A stretch of 64,000 bases of DNA from Symbiodinium natans (taxonomy: Eukaryota; Sar; Dinophyceae; Suessiales; Symbiodiniaceae), in contig CAJNDS010002113.1 of the NCBI GenBank assembly GCA_905221605.1, positions 27,501 through 91,500 on the forward strand, given 5' to 3'. The position numbers and the translations under genes are program-made. Position 1 is the stretch's first letter, and each line of letters begins with the position of its first letter. The notes below the pieces were generated by a model. The model had not been told where the DNA came from, did no database searches, and saw nothing but the letters and a program-made list of their open reading frames with translations. This document shows, in pieces, positions 11,743 through 22,205 of this stretch.

Positions 11743-12119
11743 TATCCTCTTGGGTTTTATATAAACAAAATTAAACAATAATTCTCAAGGGGGATATAGC
11801 CACATGCTGGCCTTTCGCATCCACTCATCGTGCTCGGTCGATGCATTGAGCGACGGCAACTCCTCGAAGATGCCGCGCCTCTGCAGCAAAGGAGGTTCAG
11901 GTGATCGCTTTCGGGGCGGATGGGTTTGAGGGTTTCGGGTTTAGGGTTCAGGGTTTAGGGTTTATTGTCTAGGGTTAGGGTGATGCGCACCGCACCTTCT
12001 GCATTCCGCATAAGGGTCCACGGCAGCCGAAGGCAGCGCCACTGGCACCACCTCGCCAAGGGCACTACAGTGACTACAGGGAAGGAAGCCTCCGCGAATG
12101 CGGGTTCCCGTGGCCTCCT
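11513..12119 (-). CDS. Unidentified gene with four-Cys zinc-ribbon exon
   Basis: Exon about 11979-12119 encodes GGFLPCSHCSALGEVVP and, 20 residues later, YAECRRCGAHH. Two CxxC pairs spaced like a zinc ribbon suggest a metal site. Exon about 11802-11887 follows CTGCAG and encodes FEELPSLNASTEHDEWMRKA. Exon about 11513-11606 encodes EALQLSAAAEPLFDPRLPL. All are minus strand and in order, with a TTTAGGG array in one gap. The Cys pattern resembles zinc ribbons after SET domains, but no SET motif is seen, so the function is left open. Confidence 0.4.
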
Positions 12120-12639
12120 GGCGATCCTTGTTTGTCGGCGTACTGCGCAAGAGACAGGATCAAAGCTATTGCTGCCAGACGCCGAGTCTCGACTGAACGC
12201 AAGTGTCCGAGGCTCACTGGAGGACATCAGAAGCAACTTTTGTTAGCTTCACACTAGGCTCCCAGGTCCAGCACTAACTTCCATAAAACCCCAAACCCTA
12301 AACCCTGAAGCCTAAACCCTAAACCCTAAACCCCCCCGCTCTTCTTCTCTTGGCAGCTCCGGACTCAGCGCCTGTGAGATCGCGGCCTTGTCGGGGCCTC
12401 CTTTCCAGAGCAGTCCTGAGAAAGGGGCGCCAGCTACTGTATTCTTATTATTATTTTTGTTATCATTTTTATTATTATTCCTATTATTCTTTTTGTTATT
12501 AATACTATCAAAAATGTTCATATTAGTAGTATGTCTTTTCAATATTACTGTTCTAATTCTTGTTCTTCTTAGTTGCCACCTGAGGCTCTGCAAGCTGCCC
12601 CCCTGCCCAAAGCCTTCAACTTTTTGAACGCTATTTGAC

Positions 12640-12955
12640 ATTTAATAATATGAATAATATTGATAATATTCACAATATCAAGAATATTAATAATTTTGAT
12701 AGTAATATTAATAATATTAATAATATTAATAATATTAATATTATAAATAATATTAATAATATTAATAATATTAATAATATTAATAATATTAATAATATTA
12801 ATAATATTAATAATATTTATAATATTAATAATATTTATAATATTAATAATATGATTAATATTAATAATATGATTAATATTAATAATATTAATAATATGAA
12901 TAATATTAATAATATTGATAATATTAATAACATTGATAATATTAATCATATTAAT
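12640..12955. repeat. AAT/ATT microsatellite (about 315 bp)
   Basis: Repeats of AATATT and TAATAATAT with rare substitutions. Both strands are open, giving long spurious Asn/Ile ORFs. Confidence 0.95.
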
Positions 12956-12965
12956 AAGAGTCTCC

Positions 12966-13062
12966 TCGATTTTGGTGACGGATCCGCTCAGGACCCTCGT
13001 GATGCCCAGCTCATCGAGCAGCTCGGGTGTGACCTCCAAATCGCGCACTGCACCCCGCAGCA
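12966..13062 (-). CDS. Exon resembling a TFIIS N-terminal helical domain
   Basis: The minus strand encodes LRGAVRDLEVTPELLDELGI, then TRVLSGSVTKIEE. The pattern L..L..(L/V).VT.ELL...GI resembles the TFIIS N-terminal (LW) domain of elongation and Mediator proteins. Only one helix pair is visible, so the resemblance may be chance. The exon abuts the ATT microsatellite. Candidate upstream exons on the same strand lie at 13253-13291 and 13484-13574 (QILQAMGGHQSATLPESAV). Confidence 0.3.
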
Positions 13063-13103
13063 CTTCCATCCACACCCACCCACACACACACACCCGCGGT
13101 GTA

Positions 13104-13213
13104 GGGTTTAGGGTTTAGGGTTTAGGGTTTAAGGTTTAGGGTTCAGTGTTCAGGGTTTAGGGTTTAGGGTTTAGGGTTCAGGGTTCAGGGTTCAGGGTTC
13201 AGGGTTCAGGGTT
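13104..13213 (+). repeat. Telomere-type array with TTCAGGG variants
   Basis: TTTAGGG units followed by a homogeneous TTCAGGG block. Confidence 0.9.
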
Positions 13214-13296
13214 TGGCCTCCCAGGGAGCCTGCTCCAGGATGGTGGCGGCCTTACCAGCACAAGTACAGCCGCAGTTGAACTCCACTCTGGGGAAG

Positions 13297-13478
13297 TAAA
13301 TCCCCTCCCCCGAATATTAAGCCCCCTAAACCCTAAACCCTAAACCCTAAACCCTAAACCATACACCCTAAACCCTAAACCCTAAACCCTAAACCCTAAA
13401 CCCTAAACCCTAAACCCTAAACCCTAAACCCTAAACCCTAAACCCTAAACCCTCCCCCCTATTCGGGGAGGGAAGTAG
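13297..13478. repeat. CCCTAAA array enclosed by an inverted repeat
   Basis: A CCCTAAA array (13324-13453) has GAAGTAAATCCCCTCCCCCG on its left and CGGGGAGGGAAGTAGATT on its right. These are imperfect inverted repeats ending at the array itself, so the array forms the interior of an inverted-repeat element. Confidence 0.55.
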
Positions 13479-13699
13479 ATTGAGAGATCAGCCCCCGAGG
13501 CCCCGGCCCAGGGCTTTCGTCTGAGACGGCCGACTCTGGCAGCGTAGCACTCTGGTGGCCTCCCATGGCTTGGAGGATCTGGTCACTACAATAACATGAT
13601 CTTGCAACAGATATTTTGGTACTCTATATGGGTGTTTGTCCCTTTTGGGGTACCCTAAATATTAGGTGCCGTGTTTTTTAGGGACCCAAACAGAGAAAG

Positions 13700-14322
13700 G
13701 CCAAGGGGCCAGGAGCCGACAGCGACTTGATGGCACTCGTCGCCTTCCGCCGGGCAGCACGTCGTGGCATGGGTACTTGTAAGTAGTGTTCTTCAAGTAG
13801 AGAAACGATGGCTAAATCCGTAAGGCCCCGGCTGTGCACTCCAACGATAAGGTGGTCAGCTATCTGGTGGGCTTCGCGAAGAATGTGGGCCTCCATTTCG
13901 CCCCCGGACACCGTGCTTGGAGGTTCATGGGTAGTAGGGTTATAAGTACCCTGAGGTTATAGCCAGTTATAGTTACATTTACCCTACTTGTGACCCCACG
14001 TATGCCAGTACCCATGAACCTTCAAGTACGCAAAGGCTCTGAGCACAGGCCTGCGCATCATGCAGGAAGCACCATGAACCGTCGACATAGACAACGGTGG
14101 CGCCTTGTCTGGTCGTCTTATGGTGCACAGATAAGGCACCTAAACCCTACACCCCGTAAATCCCCCTAAACCCTAACCCCAAAAAAAACCCAAAACCCTA
14201 AACCCTCAATGCTTGTCATGTGGCCTCGCGCGGAGGCCTCCCACGGCATTTCCAGACTGCAGCAGGCGGTCACCTCGGCAAAGTCTGCTGTGCTTTGCAC
14301 CTCGTGTAGAACGTCTTGGAGC
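13700..14322 (-). CDS. Cytidylyltransferase-like gene, three exons, one intron = family A element
   Basis: Exon about 14222-14322 reads ALQDVLHEVQSTADFAEV. Exon about 14029-14109 reads ATVVYVDGSWCFLHDAQ. Exon about 13700-13914 reads GGEMEAHILREAHQIADH then LIVGVHS. The pairing of YVDG(S/A)(W/F)..(L/F)H and ADHLIVGVHS is typical of phosphoethanolamine/choline cytidylyltransferases. However, the catalytic HxGH appears here as HDAQ, so this may be a degenerate domain or a wrong call. The second and third exons join in frame exactly at the ends of the family A element at 13914-14028. Confidence 0.4.
13914..14028. mobile_element. Family A element acting as an intron
   Basis: Left CTTGGAGGTTCATGGGTA and right TACCCATGAACCTTCAAGTA. 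Read on the minus strand, GTACTTGAAGG follows one coding exon and CCTCCAAG (AG) precedes the next, with nothing else between. The intron is therefore essentially the element. Confidence 0.75.
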
Positions 14323-14336
14323 GCTACAGGGCTCAG

Positions 14337-14473
14337 GATTTAGGGTTTAGGGCCCTAAACCCTAAACCCTAAACCCTAAACCCTAAACCCTAAACCCTAA
14401 ACCCTAAACCCTAAACCCTAAACCCTAAACCCTAAACCCTAAACCCTAAACCCTAAACCCTAAACCCTAAACG
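14337..14473 (-). repeat. Head-to-head telomere-type junction plus CCCTAAA array
   Basis: TTTAGGGTTTAGGG meets CCCTAAACCCTAAA directly (junction at about 14353), followed by about 17 CCCTAAA units. This is the arrangement expected where two telomere ends, or two opposed arrays, were joined. Confidence 0.9.
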
Positions 14474-14599
14474 GATGAGGTAGGGAAGGACAAGATCTGA
14501 TACGATCTGGAGCGCAAAACGAGCCGTAAGCCGGTCTGGGCACCCAACAGAGCTGCGGAAGCCTCGAGCATGCGGCGCAAGGGGGGGGGTGGGGGGGTT

Positions 14600-15166
14600 A
14601 GGTAGGGTTTAGGGTTTAGGGTTTAGGGTTTAGGGTTTAGGGTTTAGGGTTTAGGGTTTAGGGTTTAGGGTTTAGGGTTTAGGGTTTAGGGTTTAGGGTT
14701 AGGTTTAGGGTTTAGGGTTTAGGGTTTAGGGTTTAGGGTTTAGGGTTTAGGGTTTAGGGTTTAGGGTTTAGGGTTTAGGTTAGGGTTTAGGGTTTAGGGT
14801 TTAGGGTTTTAGGGTTTAGGGTGGTTTAGGGTTTAGGTTTAGGGTTTAGGGTTTAGGGTTTAGGGTTTAGGGTTTAGGGTTTAGGTTTAGGGTTTAGGGT
14901 TTAGGGTTTAGGGTTTAGGGTTTAGGGTTTAGGGTTTAGGGTTTAGGGTTTAGGGTTTAGGGTTTAGGGTTTAGGGTTTAGGGTTTAGGGTTTAGGGTTT
15001 AGGGTTTAGGGTTTAGGGTTTAGGGTTTAGGGTGGGTTTATGGTTTAGGGTTTAGGGTTGGTTTAGGGTTTAGGGTTTAGGCTTTAGGCTTTAGGCTTTG
15101 GGCTTTGGGCTTTGGGCTTTAGGCTTTAGGCTTTAGGCTTTAGGCTTTAGGCTTTAGGCTTTAGGG
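14600..15166 (+). repeat. Longest telomere-type array in the window (about 565 bp)
   Basis: Mostly perfect TTTAGGG with occasional unit-length slips (TTAGGG, GGTTTAGG). The last 95 bp change to TTTAGGC and TTTGGGC blocks. Confidence 0.95.
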
Positions 15167-15854
15167 GTCCGCCAATTCGGGGTGCCCATTTTTGGGTGGC
15201 GCCTACGAGAAGGATTTTGTATGTTGGAGGAAAATGAAGGGGTGCCCTATTTTGGGAAATGCACATAGGAGGAGCGGGGGGGCTTCTTGGTTTTGGGGCT
15301 TCATGATTTTGGGGCGCTGCTTCCCAGGCGCATGCAAACCCCTAAACCCTAAACCACCCTACACCCTAAACCCTAACCCAAAACCCTAAACCCTAGACAC
15401 GAACCCTGAGCATCGCGGTCCTTCAAGCTCTTTCTGCGCTGAGAGTCGCCGACGATCCCGGAATTGATCCCACCTGTGAGGCCCCTATTGTTGTTTAGGG
15501 TTTAGGGTTTAGGGTTTGGGGTTTGGGGTTTAGGGTTTAGGGTTTAGGGGGCTCAGGGTTGGGAATCAGGGAGTAGCTACCCTACCCTATACAATTCCTT
15601 AAAGGGGTAGATAGGGGGTTAGGTTTGAAGCACCTGCTTCCCCGAATGTCCCTTGTAAGCACTAGAAAGCTACGAAGGAATGACACTTTCAGGGTTTTGG
15701 GGTGTAGAGGAATCCAAGCCGAAAGCCTCATCAGCGCGAGAGAGACCTTCTGCTTCAGCGCCTGTGAGCAAAGGTACCAAGATGTATGCTAGTGAGCAAT
15801 ACATCCAAGTACCAAGTTTCCGAGACCCTAAACCCTAAACCCTAAACCCCAAAC

Positions 15855-16173
15855 CTTTTGTCCAACATCTGGCAACCCCGTAATGCCGCGCAATGAGCCA
15901 TCATCAGTGAGTTGAAGAGGACCGTCTTGTAGCTCATGATCCAGACCTTGGAGGCCCACGCGGCCCACGCAAAAGCGCGCGGCGGTCGAGCTTGCTCATG
16001 GAGATATAAAACGTATGCACATATACATATCATCTACATCTACGTCTACATCTACATCGACATATACATATACATATATATATATATATACATACACATA
16101 TACACAGATACACATATATACATATATACATATATACATATATACATATATACATATATACATATATACATAT

Positions 16174-16209
<36 letters not shown>

Positions 16210-16306
16210 TGTGTGTGTGTATGTAGGAGTTGAGGCCTCGACGCCTTGATAAAGACCAAGCCATCCACTTTTCCGCACGATCTCGGCCTCGGCGATGGCG
16301 GCTCCC
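15855..16306 (-). CDS. Mitochondrial-carrier-like protein, two exons
   Basis: Exon 16245-16306 encodes [19 protein letters not shown]. Exon 15855-15990 encodes [19 protein letters not shown] then TVLFNSL. A GC donor and an AG acceptor (GAGCAAG) join them in frame. The I.R..GW.GLYQ...PR......K.W.MSY pattern is that of SLC25 carriers, just before an even-numbered membrane helix. The PX(D/E)XX(K/R) signature itself is not seen. The 254-bp intron is almost entirely an ATACAT microsatellite. Confidence 0.45.
16018..16215. repeat. ATACAT / TA microsatellite in an intron
   Basis: CATATA and ATATAC units end in (TA)n and (GT)n. It produces spurious Tyr/Ile ORFs in five frames. Confidence 0.95.
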
Positions 16307-16359
16307 CTACTCCGCAAGGCCGATCCCGCAATGCCAGCGCATGTTTAGAGGTTGCTCAG

Positions 16360-16396
16360 GCTTAGGGTTTAGGGTTTAGGGTTTAGGGTTTAGGGT

Positions 16397-16435
<39 letters not shown>

Positions 16436-16470
16436 GGTTTAGGGTTTAGGGTTTAGGGCTGAGGGTTTAA
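16360..16470 (+). repeat. Telomere-type array with TTGAGGG block
   Basis: Five TTTAGGG units, six TTGAGGG units, then TTTAGGG again. Confidence 0.9.
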
Positions 16471-16598
16471 GAGGTTTAGGGGGTTTAGGGGTTTAAACTA
16501 TGAGGTGGCGGCGAGCATGCCCCACAAGCCCAGGTGGTTGCCGCCAGTTGTCTGAATGACGGCCTCTGGCAGCTTTGGTTGCCAGGGGTGCTGACACC

Positions 16599-16717
16599 TA
16601 CTCGGAGGTTCATGGGCAGTTCTAAGTAGGGCTATTTGTACCCTACATGAGGCCATAACCAGATATAGTGAGAGCTACCCAAACCTCTATAACCCCAAGC
16701 AGAGCTACCCAAGTAGG
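16599..16717. mobile_element. Family A element, degenerate
   Basis: TACTCGGAGGTTCATGGGCA at the left; a diverged right end CTACCCAAGTAGG. Interior CTATAACC words match the family. Confidence 0.55.
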
Positions 16718-17106
16718 GGACCGAGGCCACGGTGCAAACACACGAGGGGCAACGGTGGCCTTTGCGCGAATCAGGGGGTAGGTCAGGAGCGTGGCGACAG
16801 CTTTCGACACCCCCGAGATCCAAAACCTGGCGCTGAGCAGGGCTACACTCCCCAGACTAAAACTTAGGGGTTTAGGGTTTAGGGTTTAGGGTTCAGGGTT
16901 CAGGGTTCAATACTCAGGGTTTCTGGGTTAAGCCTTTCCCCGCGGTGACGGCCGGTCCCTGCAACGGAAAAATGAGCCGGCCCGGCATGTCTGCGGAGGT
17001 CAAGTGAGAGTTGGAGGCCCTGTCCCGCACCGCCTGGTGTGCTTCTCAGCAGGTTCAGGGCTTTTGGGGTTTGGGGTTTGGAGTTTAGGGTTTAGGAGGG
17101 TAGGGT

Positions 17107-17490
17107 TCAAGGCTTTTGGGGCCAGCGTTTCTCCCTTCAAGACAAGGAAGGCCTTGATGAGATCGGAAAGCTTGCCGACCTCAAGTAGTTCTCTGATATG
17201 CAGATCCTGTAATCCGGCACCCCTCTAGTACTTGGAGGTTCATGGGTACTTATCATTTATAAGTCGACTGCTAACCTAGTTAGAGGACATAGGGGGCCTT
17301 ATAAGTAGAGTTATAATTGGGGCTACGAGTACCTATGAACGTCCAAGTAAGGATCTCCCTGAGGGAGACTCTGATTTCGAGAACTGCCCAAGAGAGCTCC
17401 AATCTCTGATCTCTGGGGCCGTGGGCCAACGTGAACATCAGGGCAGGGTTCAGCGAGAGCAGCAATGCCACCGGGAGCCTGCAGAAAGCC
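17107..17490 (-). CDS. Unidentified minus-strand gene, two exons around a family A element
   Basis: Exon about 17107-17206 follows ATTACAG and encodes DLHIRELLEVGKLSDLIKAF then LVLKGETLAP. Upstream exon about 17355-17480 is open and encodes ALMFTLAHGPRDQRLELSW. The family A element (17229-17349) lies between them. Helical, leucine-rich; no family recognised. Confidence 0.35.
17229..17349. mobile_element. Family A element in an inferred intron
   Basis: TA-CTTGGAGGTTCATGGGTA on the left, ACCTATGAACGTCCAAG-TA on the right, interior CTTATAAGT / ATAATTG words. Confidence 0.8.
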
Positions 17491-17491
17491 A

Positions 17492-17572
17492 CCCTAAACC
17501 CTAAACCCTAAACCCTAAACCCTAAACCCTAAACCCTGAACCCTTAAACCCTAAACCCTAAACCCTAAACCC
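17492..17572 (-). repeat. Telomere-type array (CCCTAAA)
   Basis: About eleven units, near perfect. Confidence 0.9.
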
Positions 17573-17896
17573 CCCTCTCTCCCCCGCAACCACGCATGCC
17601 ACCCTCGCCATAGCTCCGCGGCTCCTCCGGTACCTGGCACACGCGCCGTTATGCACTCACCAAGAACAGCAACATAAGCCCTATTTGGGGTTTAGGGTTT
17701 AGGGTTTAGGGCTTAGGGCTTAGGGTTTAGGGTGCATGGGTTGGGTTTTGGGCCTAGGATCAGGTACAGGACGCAATGGGACGCAAGTGGGCGCACGGGC
17801 CATGCGGAGGAACGTGCTGAAGAAGCCTTTGGATGCGGGATCGGCCTCCGCAAATCAGCGCAGACTTGCATCCACACAAGTACACGAGCACACGTG

Positions 17897-18002
17897 GGGG
17901 TTTCCGAAATTAGGGGGTACCTTATTGGGGTCCTCAGCATGGAGGGAATCCTACTATTTGGGGTGTTTCTTATGGGTCCATTATTTCGTAAAACCCCCAC
18001 AT
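17897..18002. mobile_element. Family B element, well-preserved copy
   Basis: GTGGGGGTTTCCGAAAT at the left and ATTTCGTAAAACCCCCAC at the right form the clearest family B inverted repeat. The interior holds GGTACC, GGGGTCC and TATTTGGGGT. Confidence 0.85.
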
Positions 18003-18219
18003 GGGAAAAAGATCTGGGTCTCCCCAACGCGGCCTGATTCACGTTGGCAACGACATCAAAAGGTGTCGTCAAGATTCGATTGAACCTGTCCAGCGCTGGC
18101 CCTGTTGCCCGACACCCTAACCACCGGGAAGCCCAAACCCGCCAAACACTCGCAAGTCATCATGGGGGGATCTAGATCCTAAAAAGTAGCTGCCCCTATT
18201 AAGGGCTCGCCCTAAACCC

Positions 18220-18364
18220 TACTTGGAGGTTCATGGTACTTATTAACCAATTATAACTGTACTTATAACTGTACTTATAACCATATTAGGGGCACTTAAG
18301 GGGCTTATAAGTGGGCTATAAGTACAGTTATGAATGGCGAATAAGTACCATGAACCTCCAAGTA
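18220..18364. mobile_element. Family A element inserted in a CCCTAAA array, TA duplicated
   Basis: The element starts CCCTAAACCC-TA-CTTGGAGG and ends CCTCCAAG-TA-AACCCTAAA. Telomere-type units on both sides show the insertion site and a TA target duplication. Complete, 145 bp, with a nearly perfect terminal repeat (ACTTGGAGGTTCATGGTACT). Confidence 0.9.
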
Positions 18365-18595
18365 AACCCTAAACCCCGAACCCTAAATAAACCTGAACCC
18401 TAAACCCTAAACCGCATCCGTACCACTGTTCGGGTGTGGGCAAGAAGGCCAAGCAAGCAACTGCTGCGCGAGCATGTTGACGACCAGGGCGGCAATGGTC
18501 CCCAGCCTTTGCAGGCGCAGGGGTTTGGGGGTTTTGGGCTTGTTTAGGTTTAGGGTTGAGAGTTTTGGGTTCAGGGTTGAGGGCATGGAGCTCTC

Positions 18596-18675
18596 TAATC
18601 CCTAAACCCTAAGCCCTAAACCCTAAACTCTAAACACTAAACCCTAAACCCTAAACCCTAAACCCTAAACCCGCA
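18596..18675 (-). repeat. Telomere-type array (CCCTAAA)
   Basis: About eleven units with minor variants. Confidence 0.9.
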
Positions 18676-18702
18676 CCGCCTCAGCTCAGGCCCACACTTT
18701 TC

Positions 18703-19478
18703 GCAGGACGGCTCATGGACCCGAAGCTGACGCAGGCTGAGTTGCACGAAGACCGTCTGCCAAACGAAGAAGCCAACCTCAACGGGAGTTTAGGGTTTGG
18801 GGTTTAGGGTTTGGAGTTTAGGGTTTGAGGTTTAGGGTTTGGAGTTAGGGTTTGGGGTTTTAGGGTAGGGTTTAGAAGTGTGGGGGGGTTTCGGGTGTTC
18901 GGGTTCAGGGGTTAGGGCCCAGGGAGAATTTAGGGTTGCTGGCGCTGCAGGCATCAGGGAATCTTGAATGAGTCCCGCACATTGGAGGTGATGGTCTGAA
19001 TCAACCGCCTGTGGCGAATCTGCATTCGGGAGACCTTTGGTAACTCCAAGGACGGTACACTGGACTGGAGCCCCCCCCCTCTCTCCCCACCAAAAAGAGG
19101 ATCCTGAACGCTACGTGAACTCGCCTAAACCGGGATAGTCAGTCGACTTCTAGATCCTTGTAGGGGTCCCCGGGTCACAGCCCGCCCCCACCCACCCACC
19201 CGGCGCGCACCCGAGCAAGCCCTTGTAGAGGCCGCCCAGACCCTGCTGTTGAAGCAAACGCTTCCTGAGGCGGGGCCGCAGGCTGCACTCAGCCACAACA
19301 GAGCTCAGGGTCTACTTGGAGGTTCATGGGTAGGTATAAGTGTAGGGTTGCAAGCATAGGTACTACCCATGAACCTTCAAGCAGGGTTTAGGTGTAAGCG
19401 AGCTGGGCCCTGGGCGCAACCAAGGCAGCCTTAGCGAAAATCGCACAACATGTGCTCGAAGACTCCAAGGATTCTTGA
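18703..19478 (+). CDS. Unidentified plus-strand gene, three candidate exons
   Basis: Exon about 18703-18787 after TTTTCGCAG encodes RLMDPKLTQAELHEDRLPNE. Exon about 19224-19312 encodes VEAAQTLLLKQTLPEAGPQ. Exon about 19397-19478 encodes ALGATKAALAKIAQHVLEDS and a stop. A short family A element (19313-19382) separates the last two. An open minus-strand segment with a stop (about 18965-19040) competes in the first gap, so the strand is not certain. Confidence 0.3.
19313..19382. mobile_element. Family A element, minimal 70-bp copy
   Basis: TACTTGGAGGTTCATGGGTA and TACCCATGAACCTTCAAG are intact but the centre is only about 30 bp, so the ends are conserved while the interior is dispensable. Confidence 0.8.
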
Positions 19479-20267
19479 GGGCGGGTGCCACAATCTAGTT
19501 GTAATAGTAACGATTGCAATATTTTGGGGTATATGAGGGGACCCCTGTGCATAATCAAGAAGGGATTGAATCTGAAGCATGGGTCCCCAGGGCTCTTTGC
19601 TATGGTCGAGTATAGATAAAGTATAGTATAATATAGTATAGTATTGTATTGTATCGTGTAGTATAACATCGCATCGTCCTTAATTAAAGATCACAAAGGC
19701 CCGTGACACTGATGACTACAGCTTCCCTACCTGGAATCCTCGCCGCCCCCATGCAGCCTTCACGCTAGCTGGATAAGCCCCGCGCGGATCCTCCATACAC
19801 TTGCTGCTGAAGCTTGATGGTATCAATCCTGATCTGCACCAGCACTTTGCAAAGCTCTCACTTCTCCCTCCTGCAAGCCTAAACCCTAAACCCTAAACCC
19901 TCAACCCTCAACCCTAAACCCTAAACCCTAACCCTAAACCCTAAGCATCTGTTGGCCCGGACGGGAAGAGAATGGCTTCAGCCCCAACCGAGCCTCAAGT
20001 GCAGCATTTCACATCATGACCTCTCACACCTTGCAGACCCTGCCGAGGCTTCCGCTGACAAGTCCGGAACGGACCTTTGAAGCTCATATAGAATATCGTA
20101 TAGTACAGCACAATAAACACATGAGATCATAAGATACAGTATCATGACATAACATCGTACACAACACAAACGCAACAGAGTGACCTATCATACCATGTAG
20201 ATTCATCCAGTGTAGCATCATATAGTATGACAGATCAGAATGCGATGCACCAGAGCATACTCACGTG

Positions 20268-21425
20268 GATCTGGCTCCGCAAGCACGCCGAAAGCCGTCT
20301 CCTTGGGTTCCGGCCTCTTGCCAAACCTTCTCAGTATGGTATTCACAGTCACGTGCATCACGCAATGGAGGTTTCCCAAAACAGGGGCGCCCCTATATAT
20401 ATATATATATTATCTATATATCCCCCCAAAAGACTACAGTGACTGTATGCCTGACTATAGGGACACCCCTAAAGAGTACCCCCATGCTTTGGGAGACCCC
20501 CCCAGATTGCTTGAAAGCTGCGCCGGGCCTTCTCCCACACGGACCCGGATGCCATGGCAGAGTCTAATTAAAGGGCTTCTGAACCTTAAACCCTAAACCC
20601 TAAACCCTAAACTCTAAACCCTAAACCTTTGTTAGTGCACGCGAATCCTCAGGAGCACCACAGTACGTCCATTGAGCTGAGGCTGGTAGTCTAGGGCAGT
20701 TTTTTGGTTCATTGTTCAGTGTCCGATGTGTCAATGATATCGCCTGCTTGCAGCAGAACCAGCATGCCACAGAACCTGCACTGCAGCACCTGCATAAGGC
20801 CATCCCTTTGCGCACCACTGGAACATGAGCTCTCCATCTAACTGCAAAAATGGCCACTTGGCCGGCCGCCTTGTCATTCATGAACACCATTAGTGTCAAG
20901 CCGCTACTCTTTTGCCACTCCGGATTTCCGCGCACCAACTCACGATATGAGCCTCTGGTGCTGGCGCGGCTTGGCACTGCCATCTCCAGGTCACGCAGAT
21001 TCGCCATCGCCGACTATGCTCTGAAAGAAAAGTATAAAAGCTCTGCATAAGTCAAACTGAAGTTGTCGAATCGCGTCATTCTTTGTGAGCCGTGCCATGT
21101 TTGCTTCAAGTCTCGCTTGGAGGACTGCCCGGCTTTCATCCGAAAAGCTCGGGACAAGCTGTAAGCATCACAAGTTCCGAACCACGCCACTCAACCAGCC
21201 ATGTACTCACGTCTTCAGACAGCAGCAAGTACCACAGAGTGTCAAGACTATCCGGATTCCCGCACCATGAAGCATGTTGCATGTTGAGCGATGTACTCAC
21301 GGAGATCTTGAAACCAACACAACTGCGAAAGACATCGAAAGCTTGCAGACTCTCCTTTTCCCTGAGCCCAGCTCGCCTTCTCTGAATTCTCGGCTTCAAG
21401 CTCAGACTTCGGAATCTTAAGCTGC
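20268..21425 (-). CDS. Unidentified minus-strand gene or genes, five exons
   Basis: In transcript order: about 21302-21425 (LEAENSEKASWAQGKGE; donor GTGAGT); about 21028-21163 (SFSDESRAVLQARLEANMAR then LTKNDAIRQLQ, after ACAG); about 20770-21017 (MANLRDLEMAVPSRASTRG then SGLTLMVFMNDKAAGQVAIF); about 20503-20548 (IRVRVGEGPAQLSSNL); and 20268-20362 (HVTVNTILRRFGKRPEPKE; donor GTGAGT). A family B element separates the last two. The coding signal is strong; no family recognised. Confidence 0.5.
20367..20502. mobile_element. Family B element with TA-rich centre, between exons
   Basis: GGTTTCCCAAAACAGGGG on the left and GCTTTGGGAGACCCCCC on the right, with a (TA)n centre. Both neighbours are coding segments of the same strand. 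Confidence 0.65.
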
Positions 21426-22029
21426 CGTTTCCACAGCCCCAAAGGCCAAATATTTTGGGGGCACCCCCAAGAAAAGAAGGGTTTAGGGTTTAGGGTTCAG
21501 GGCTTAGGGTTCAGGGCTGTGACGATAGCAGCACCCGCTCCTTCTTCCCCTAGCCTAATCACCCACCCGTCACAGGTCTGGCTGATGCAGACTTTGGCCC
21601 AGCAGCCTGTGTCCTCAAGGAGGCACGGATCGCATGTGACGAATGTATTGTTATGTTTATGTATATCCTGAACAATAGTTGCAAATTATAGTTGAAACTA
21701 TTTTCTGATTCGTGTAACTATACAAAGATGCTATACAAAATCCGCCGAGGCCTCGGGCCGAAGGTGTATAGGTTGTGAGAACAGGCACCCCCCTCCAAAT
21801 CCTCCCCCCGCACCCAAAACCCCTTTTTTTGCCTCAAATGGGTACCCCCCCCTGGGAAACCGGGGTCCGCAAGCGCACAGTTCGCCAGGAATAGAGGCAG
21901 TTGAAGCCCGTCCCAGCAGGGCCCCCCCGCCCTCCCACGCCCCCCCCAACCCCACGTCAGGCTCAAAGCCAAAGCCCCCTCCCCCCCTCCCCCCCCCCTT
22001 CTCCCTCCGGGCCTGGCTCAACTTTACGA

Positions 22030-22205
22030 TCAACCGTCTCAACCCTCAACCTTCAACCTTGAACCTTGAACCTTGAACCCTAAACCCAAAAAAACCCTAA
22101 ACCGCAAACCAAGAACCTTGAGCAAGCCCTCAACCCTAAACTAACCCTCAACCCTAAACCCCAAACCATAAACCACAAACCCGGAACCCTAAACCCTAGA
22201 CCCAA
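22030..22205 (-). repeat. Strongly degenerate telomere-type tract
   Basis: CCTTGAA, CCCTCAA, CCCTAAA and CCATAAA units mixed, the most decayed of the large tracts. Confidence 0.75.

Noticed and set aside
12569..13111. Overlapping ORFs of 174 and 158 aa rich in Asn/Ile
   Set aside because: Translations of the AAT microsatellite on both strands; only the short segment at 12966-13062 looks coding.
15936..16331. Tyr/Ile-rich ORFs of 70-111 aa in five frames
   Set aside because: Translations of the ATACAT microsatellite within the carrier-like intron.
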